From the NCBI GenBank assembly GCA_023213315.1, contig JAKCPI010000389.1, forward strand, positions 44,304 to 108,303: a stretch of DNA of 64,000 nucleotides, read 5' to 3'. Shown one piece after another: positions 59,619 through 64,000 of the stretch. This DNA comes from Euborellia annulipes. Taxonomy: Eukaryota > Arthropoda > Insecta > Dermaptera > Anisolabididae. The position numbers and the translations under genes are program-made. Position 1 is the stretch's first letter. Each line of letters begins with the position of its first letter. The notes beneath the pieces were generated by a model that saw nothing but the letters and a program-made list of their open reading frames with translations, had not been told where the DNA came from and ran no database searches.

Positions 59619-61832
59619 AAGATAAGTTTTCTCGGGTTAATAACCGTATATATACTGTATATATATATATACGGTTCAGTATATTCTGGGATGTTTCCGC
59701 GACTAGATGCATGTGAGGAAAACATTTGTCGGGTTAAGCCATAAAAATTTTTTTCTTCATTATATATATAAATATCTTAAATGGCATAATATGAGATTCA
59801 GAGAAAGGTATAAATAAACTTGATTAGCTGCATAAGCCTTGTTCAAACAAGACCCTTAAGTCAAATTTCTAATAAAAAAATCCACAAGTACACATTCTTT
59901 GGGAATATATATATATATAATCTGATCAAATATAATCTAAATGAAATTACAAACAAAAATAGTCTAATACATAATCACGCTAATGTGATTCAGGTAGGTT
60001 CGGGAGGTATAGAGGGGTAAATTTAAACTTTCTCTTACATATATATTTATATTGGATTCATGACAAAAATTCGATGTCGAGATTTTGATGAATATAATGT
60101 TTTGAGGCCTCCTGAATCAAAAAGGTAGTTTTCATAACATAGTCTGTCTGTATATCTGTGTGTGTGTGAGCAAAGTAACTCAAGATTGAAAAGAGCCAGA
60201 AGGTTGACACTTCATATTTGAGTTTGACACCCCCCTGAGACGTGCCGCGAAGCTTTTGAACAAAATCGCCCAAAAAGTGCTAGTTCTTTACTGATGCGCT
60301 TTTTCTGTTGTTTTTTTTTTCGATTTTCTCAAAATTTTCGAGAAATTTGCAAAAAACCAAAATTTCACCATTTACCCCCTCCCCTCACGCAATAACCTGA
60401 AAATAGTGTAACCTTTTAGACCTAATTGCACTGTACTATAAGACCAATACTAGATAAACATTCCCATATAACCAATTCAATTGAGATTGTCACAGATGTA
60501 ACAATCTTTATAATCTTAGCTGAATTTATCCTGAAAAAGGCCACAGAATGAGTGGCCGAAATGTTGTAATTTTTACAAATAAACCACAGTTAAACCGAAA
60601 ATCAAATTCATTTACTAGTACTATAAGTGTATTGATTTATTAATATCTTCAAACATATAATTTTCAATACCTAAGCTAATTTGAATACGTTTTAAAAGAA
60701 AAATTATTCAAGATTTCGAATAATCGTGACCGATATTGAGTCATATAATTGCTACTAATATCTATTTTGTATGTGAAGCGAGTCGCAATATTTTCGTCTT
60801 CAGCAGTAATGAGGACCAATTAGATCTAAAAAATTTATCATCATTGGTAAATTTTACCTGAGCGCAAGGATATTTCCAAATCTTGAAATCGGGATAGATA
60901 GGTTGAATTTCCACAGGAACAACATTTGGCTTACTATAATGTTTCTCGAGAGGCGTTTTATTGTCTTGAAAGGTTTTTTCAATTGCTTTAATTTGGCTTG
61001 ATCTATCCATATAGAGAGTTTCATCCTGGAAAAAAAAATTATATTAAATGGAAGAATGGAATGACATTTAACAATATCAAAAACCTTGTTGGAATATATT
61101 CAAACTTACTTTAAAGTTCTTTTTAATTGAGTAACCAACTTTAGCTTCAACTTTATCCATAGTTTGAGGCTGGAATCTGGTCTGTTCGGTAGAGATATAC
61201 TCAGTTCGTCTTAACCAGGACACAGATCGTGCATGATGACGAGATCGTTTAGTATCTTGATGAGTAAGGATATCTTCTTCAAGAAGTTTTTCATCTGCAG
61301 GATCCAATTGGTCTTTGCCCTCACAAGCATAGGTTTCACGATTTATTAAATCAATTGAAACGCCCAAGTCATGTTCGGTTAATACTTCATATTTGTAATT
61401 GCGTTCAAGAGAAGTTGGATTGTATTTATAAAATCTAAAACATTTATTTATTTATTTCAATTAATTATTTTACATTAGAAGGAAATACTAAAAATGAGAA
61501 AGTTCAAATAAATACTTTCAACTACTCTTAATCGATTGATTTAAGAAGATATATTTTAATATGAAATTATTTTTTTAAAAACATCTATCTTAAAAAATCT
61601 TACCTGGTGGAATCAAAAGGATAGTTTATAAATTTTGGATCGAATGGAATATCAGGCAAAGTATTACAATATTTCACTCGGCAGACAAGTTCTGATCTGA
61701 AAATTAAAATTGAAATCATATCATGAATAACAGATGGAGTTGGAAATTAACTAAATGTAAAACCTACCTTTTCTCTCCTGCCCTTTGGGGCCGCTTATCG
61801 GGAGAAAGTGCAGTTTGTATTGTAGGAGCCAT
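56958..61832 (-). CDS. PAF1: RNA polymerase II-associated factor 1 (PAF1)
   Basis: Scaffold of the Paf1 complex, which rides with elongating RNA polymerase II and promotes H2B ubiquitination and 3'-end processing. Seven exons: 61768-61832, 61604-61696, 61110-61434, 60858-61025, 58563-58885, 58238-58443 and 56958-57424, 1647 nt, 548 aa (human 531). Strong matches: MAPTIQT start, [29 protein letters not shown] block, [24 protein letters not shown]-type and HYSKP block, [60 protein letters not shown]. An acidic stretch follows (exon 6 end, exon 7 start). Unlike human PAF1, which ends in an acidic serine-rich tail, the last about 120 residues are dominated by RS/SR dipeptides, written partly with CGATCC-type hexamers. 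Intron 6 carries an inverted-repeat element. Confidence 0.95.
57541..57999. mobile_element. Inverted-repeat element in PAF1 intron 6
   Basis: Ends AAGTTGGCGCAAAAAA and TTTTTTGCGCCACCCTAA are inverted; long similar arms share AAAATTTTTAAAAATTTTCAA-like and TGACGAATTT segments. Resembles a mariner-like MITE; no transposase. Confidence 0.7.
58184..58218 (+). repeat. Poly-A tract at PAF1 exon 6-intron edge
   Basis: An uninterrupted A run of about 35 (poly-T in the gene) lies 20 bp beyond the exon 6 donor in intron 6. Confidence 0.9.
60526..60575 (+). repeat. Decayed hammerhead-like motif
   Basis: CUGAAAA (one base off CUGANGA), perfect 6-bp stem II GGCCAC/GUGGCC, then GAAAUGUUG. Stem I not paired. 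In PAF1 intron 4 on the opposite strand. Confidence 0.45.
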
Positions 61833-62304
61833 ACTTAATAATTATTCTAAAAAACTCACAAACTAAATATCATATGAGAATACATTTAATATAAATGACA
61901 TTAAAAAAAAAAGTGAACAACATGAAAACGACTGATCGCGTGGTTGGTATCAACTTGCCGTGCTGCCAACCAAAATTTCGAAAAAAAGAAAAAGCCGGGA
62001 AAATTTTCTATGCAAAATTCATATCATTCGACCTTTTTCATAGATAATCAGGGCCTTAACGAGGGCGTGGCAAAACAAGAGCCCGCCACGGGCGCAACTG
62101 GGCTAGGGGCGCAAAACAAAGGGGACCAACCTAGTTGGGAGCTGCACGCGGTTTTATTTATTTATTTTAATCAGTGAGGCGCTACGGGGGAGAAGGGAAA
62201 TGGCCTCCCACAATTATATCAGCCCCCCTCTACCGTAGCGCCTGACCAGGGCGGTCCCTGGTCCCTCCCTGCGCCTGACTGATTATATTGGTGGTAAACG
62301 TGGT

Positions 62305-62600
62305 AAATAAAAACCTCGTGCAGCTCACAACTTGGAGTGAGGGTAAAAAAACAATTAAGAATAAAAAAAAAGTGCAGGAGGTGGATTTGAACTCGCGAAG
62401 TTTGGTTACGTGAGAATGTAAAAAAATATAGATTGCATGAGGACGTTTTTAAATAAAAACCTCGTGCAGCTCACAACTTGGAATGAGGGTAAAAAAAAAC
62501 AATTAAGAATAAAAAAAAAGTGCAGGAGGTGGATTTGAACTCGCGAAGTTTGGTTACGTGAGAATGTAAAAAAATATAGATTGCATGAGGACGTTTTAAC
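62305..62600 (-). repeat. Tandemly duplicated tRNA-like SINE heads
   Basis: Two nearly identical units of about 145 bp (62305-62450 and 62452-62597) each contain, on the minus strand, CGCGAGTTCAAATCCACC (B box). The second also has GGCTCAAGTGGTTAAAACG (A box). Confidence 0.7.
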
Positions 62601-62756
62601 CACTTGAGCCACACTTTGAATAAATCTTATAGGGAAAAATTAGCTATATAAGAAGCATGAAATAAATGAAGTATTAAAAAAATTTTAATATTGCACATAT
62701 GATATATCATTTTTTACTACGTTTTATGTAGATTAATAATATATAATTAAAATTTC

Positions 62757-63145
62757 GATTGCATGCATAGTTTTCAAATTATCCAATGTCAAACGTACTC
62801 ATTGTGAATGCCTTAATGTAATTAAACCAAAAACTCTATATAACATATGATACATGTTGATAATTCTTGAATTCCCCCTGATTCCAGAGAACTAAAGCCC
62901 TTTTAATTATACGATCTAATTTGGGAGTTATTGGCGATCAAAGTTAAGGCTATTTTCGACCTTAATGACATCAACACTCAATTTTCTATATTATCGAAAA
63001 AGCTTATTTAGCATTGTCTGATTAAAACCAAATTTTTACCAGAGATTTATAATTAAAAAAGAGTTTTTTCTAAAGTTTCATTGAGATTGGTAAAGAAATA
63101 AATAAAATATTGCCTATTTTGTAAATTTAGTTTTAGAATTCGGGA
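62757..63145. repeat. Solitary copy of the 28.8-kb fold-back arm
   Basis: Highly similar to 28770-29180, including GCATGCATAGTTTTCAAAT and TTCCCCCTGATTCCAGAGAA, but without the inverted partner. Confidence 0.8.
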
Positions 63146-64000
63146 TGTAATATTACTAATATTTTGGCGCCAAATTTAAATATAAACCCCTTACACAGGA
63201 AATATGGGTTTTCTCCCGAATAAATAAAGCCATTTCTCTAATCGTTTTCTCACCCAAGGTAATCTTAATGGTTCTTTGCCCAAATGAATTAAATTTTTAT
63301 TGAATGGTTTTTCTCCAGGATAAATAAAAAGTATAATGGTTTTTTCCAGCATAAATAAAAAACATAAAAGTTCCAAGTTAACATATATATTTATAATTAA
63401 AAACATATAAGCTTACAATATAATTGTTAACAAATAATAAAAATAATAATAATAATTACAAAATAGTTTTTCCAGTCAACTTCCAATAAAATGCATAGAG
63501 TTTCAAGCAAATATACATATTTATTAAATTTAAAATTATGATGAAGAAGAAGTAAACATTATTTTTTGTGCTGAACAAATTCAATTCAAAAAATATAAAT
63601 ATATGTTAACATATAAAAAAAAAACACATGATAATTTAACAAAAGACAAAATATTTTTTTTATATGTTTGTAACCGATTTAGGACTAGAGTCGACAAAAA
63701 AGTCAAAATTTGGACCAATATATATTTATATATATATATACAGTATATATAGCCTATAGTTATGAAAAGAATTTGAAAAAAATAAGGCATGATGTCATAT
63801 CAACCAGTATTGGGATATAATTCAGATTTAAAATTAAGTGAAAGCATTTGTAAATGAGCATAATTATGAACTTTACAAAGACTTTTCAATGTCAAGGAAA
63901 TTGGGCAGCTATTACAGTAAAAATAGCCGTGCTATTTTATTTATTTTCTCAATTCTCTGATCCTGGAAGCCCATTTTTGCAGCGTGGCATCTTTACTTCA

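Larger units (their letters stand above)
61833..64000. other. Upstream of PAF1: repeats only
   Basis: No gene supported. Holds GC-rich MITE-like ends (62050-62275), a tandem duplication of family C SINE heads (62305-62600), a lone arm of the 28.8-kb fold-back (about 62757-63145) and a zinc-finger-linker-like remnant (63190-63400). Confidence 0.5.

Overview
This is eukaryotic nuclear DNA from an animal, most likely an invertebrate. It is very AT-rich, its genes are cut by GT-AG introns from 59 bp to over 3 kb, and it is crowded with tRNA-headed SINEs, hAT-like and pogo-like MITEs and long fold-back (palindromic) repeats. Arthropod is plausible, but nothing in the sequence fixes the species. 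Most long open frames are repeats or shadows; the real genes had to be assembled exon by exon from splice sites and family similarity.

Layout. (1) 2.9-8.0 kb, minus: BiP/GRP78 (HSPA5), complete, 658 codons ending in KDEL, with an exact ERSE and an exact ERSE-II in its promoter. (2) 9.9-13.2 kb, plus, divergent from BiP: METTL6, a tRNA m3C methyltransferase, 303 aa in three exons. (3) 15.2-16.5 kb, plus: four tandem intronic copies of a box C/D snoRNA, each about 70 nt upstream of a 3' splice site, in what looks like a non-coding snoRNA host gene; both guides match the same region of 28S rRNA. (4) 22.2-27.2 kb, minus: a weakly supported small gene, perhaps secreted. (5) 32.9-34.6 kb, plus: a C2H2 zinc-finger protein with eight fingers plus one atypical finger. 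(6) 35.9-36.2 kb: a possible terminal exon. (7) 37.8-48.0 kb, minus: RECQL5 helicase, nine exons, with one reading-frame break at an A5 run. (8) 48.7-52.3 kb, plus, head to head with RECQL5: PARP16, six exons, with its C-terminal membrane anchor. (9) 57.0-61.8 kb, minus: PAF1 of the Paf1 complex, seven exons, carrying an unusually long arginine/serine tail.

Shared themes. BiP and PARP16 both act in the ER unfolded-protein response. RECQL5 (through its SRI domain) and PAF1 both act with elongating RNA polymerase II. METTL6 and the snoRNAs act in RNA modification. This is probably chance proximity, since animal genes are not organised in operons of this sort.

The space between and inside genes is mostly mobile DNA. 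Many fold-backs contain hammerhead-ribozyme-like cores (CUGANGA, hairpin, GAAA, then a two-base stem III and a cleavage triplet), the signature of Penelope-like retroelements. Several MITEs have perfect or near-perfect 8-bp target duplications and internal poly-G/poly-C runs.
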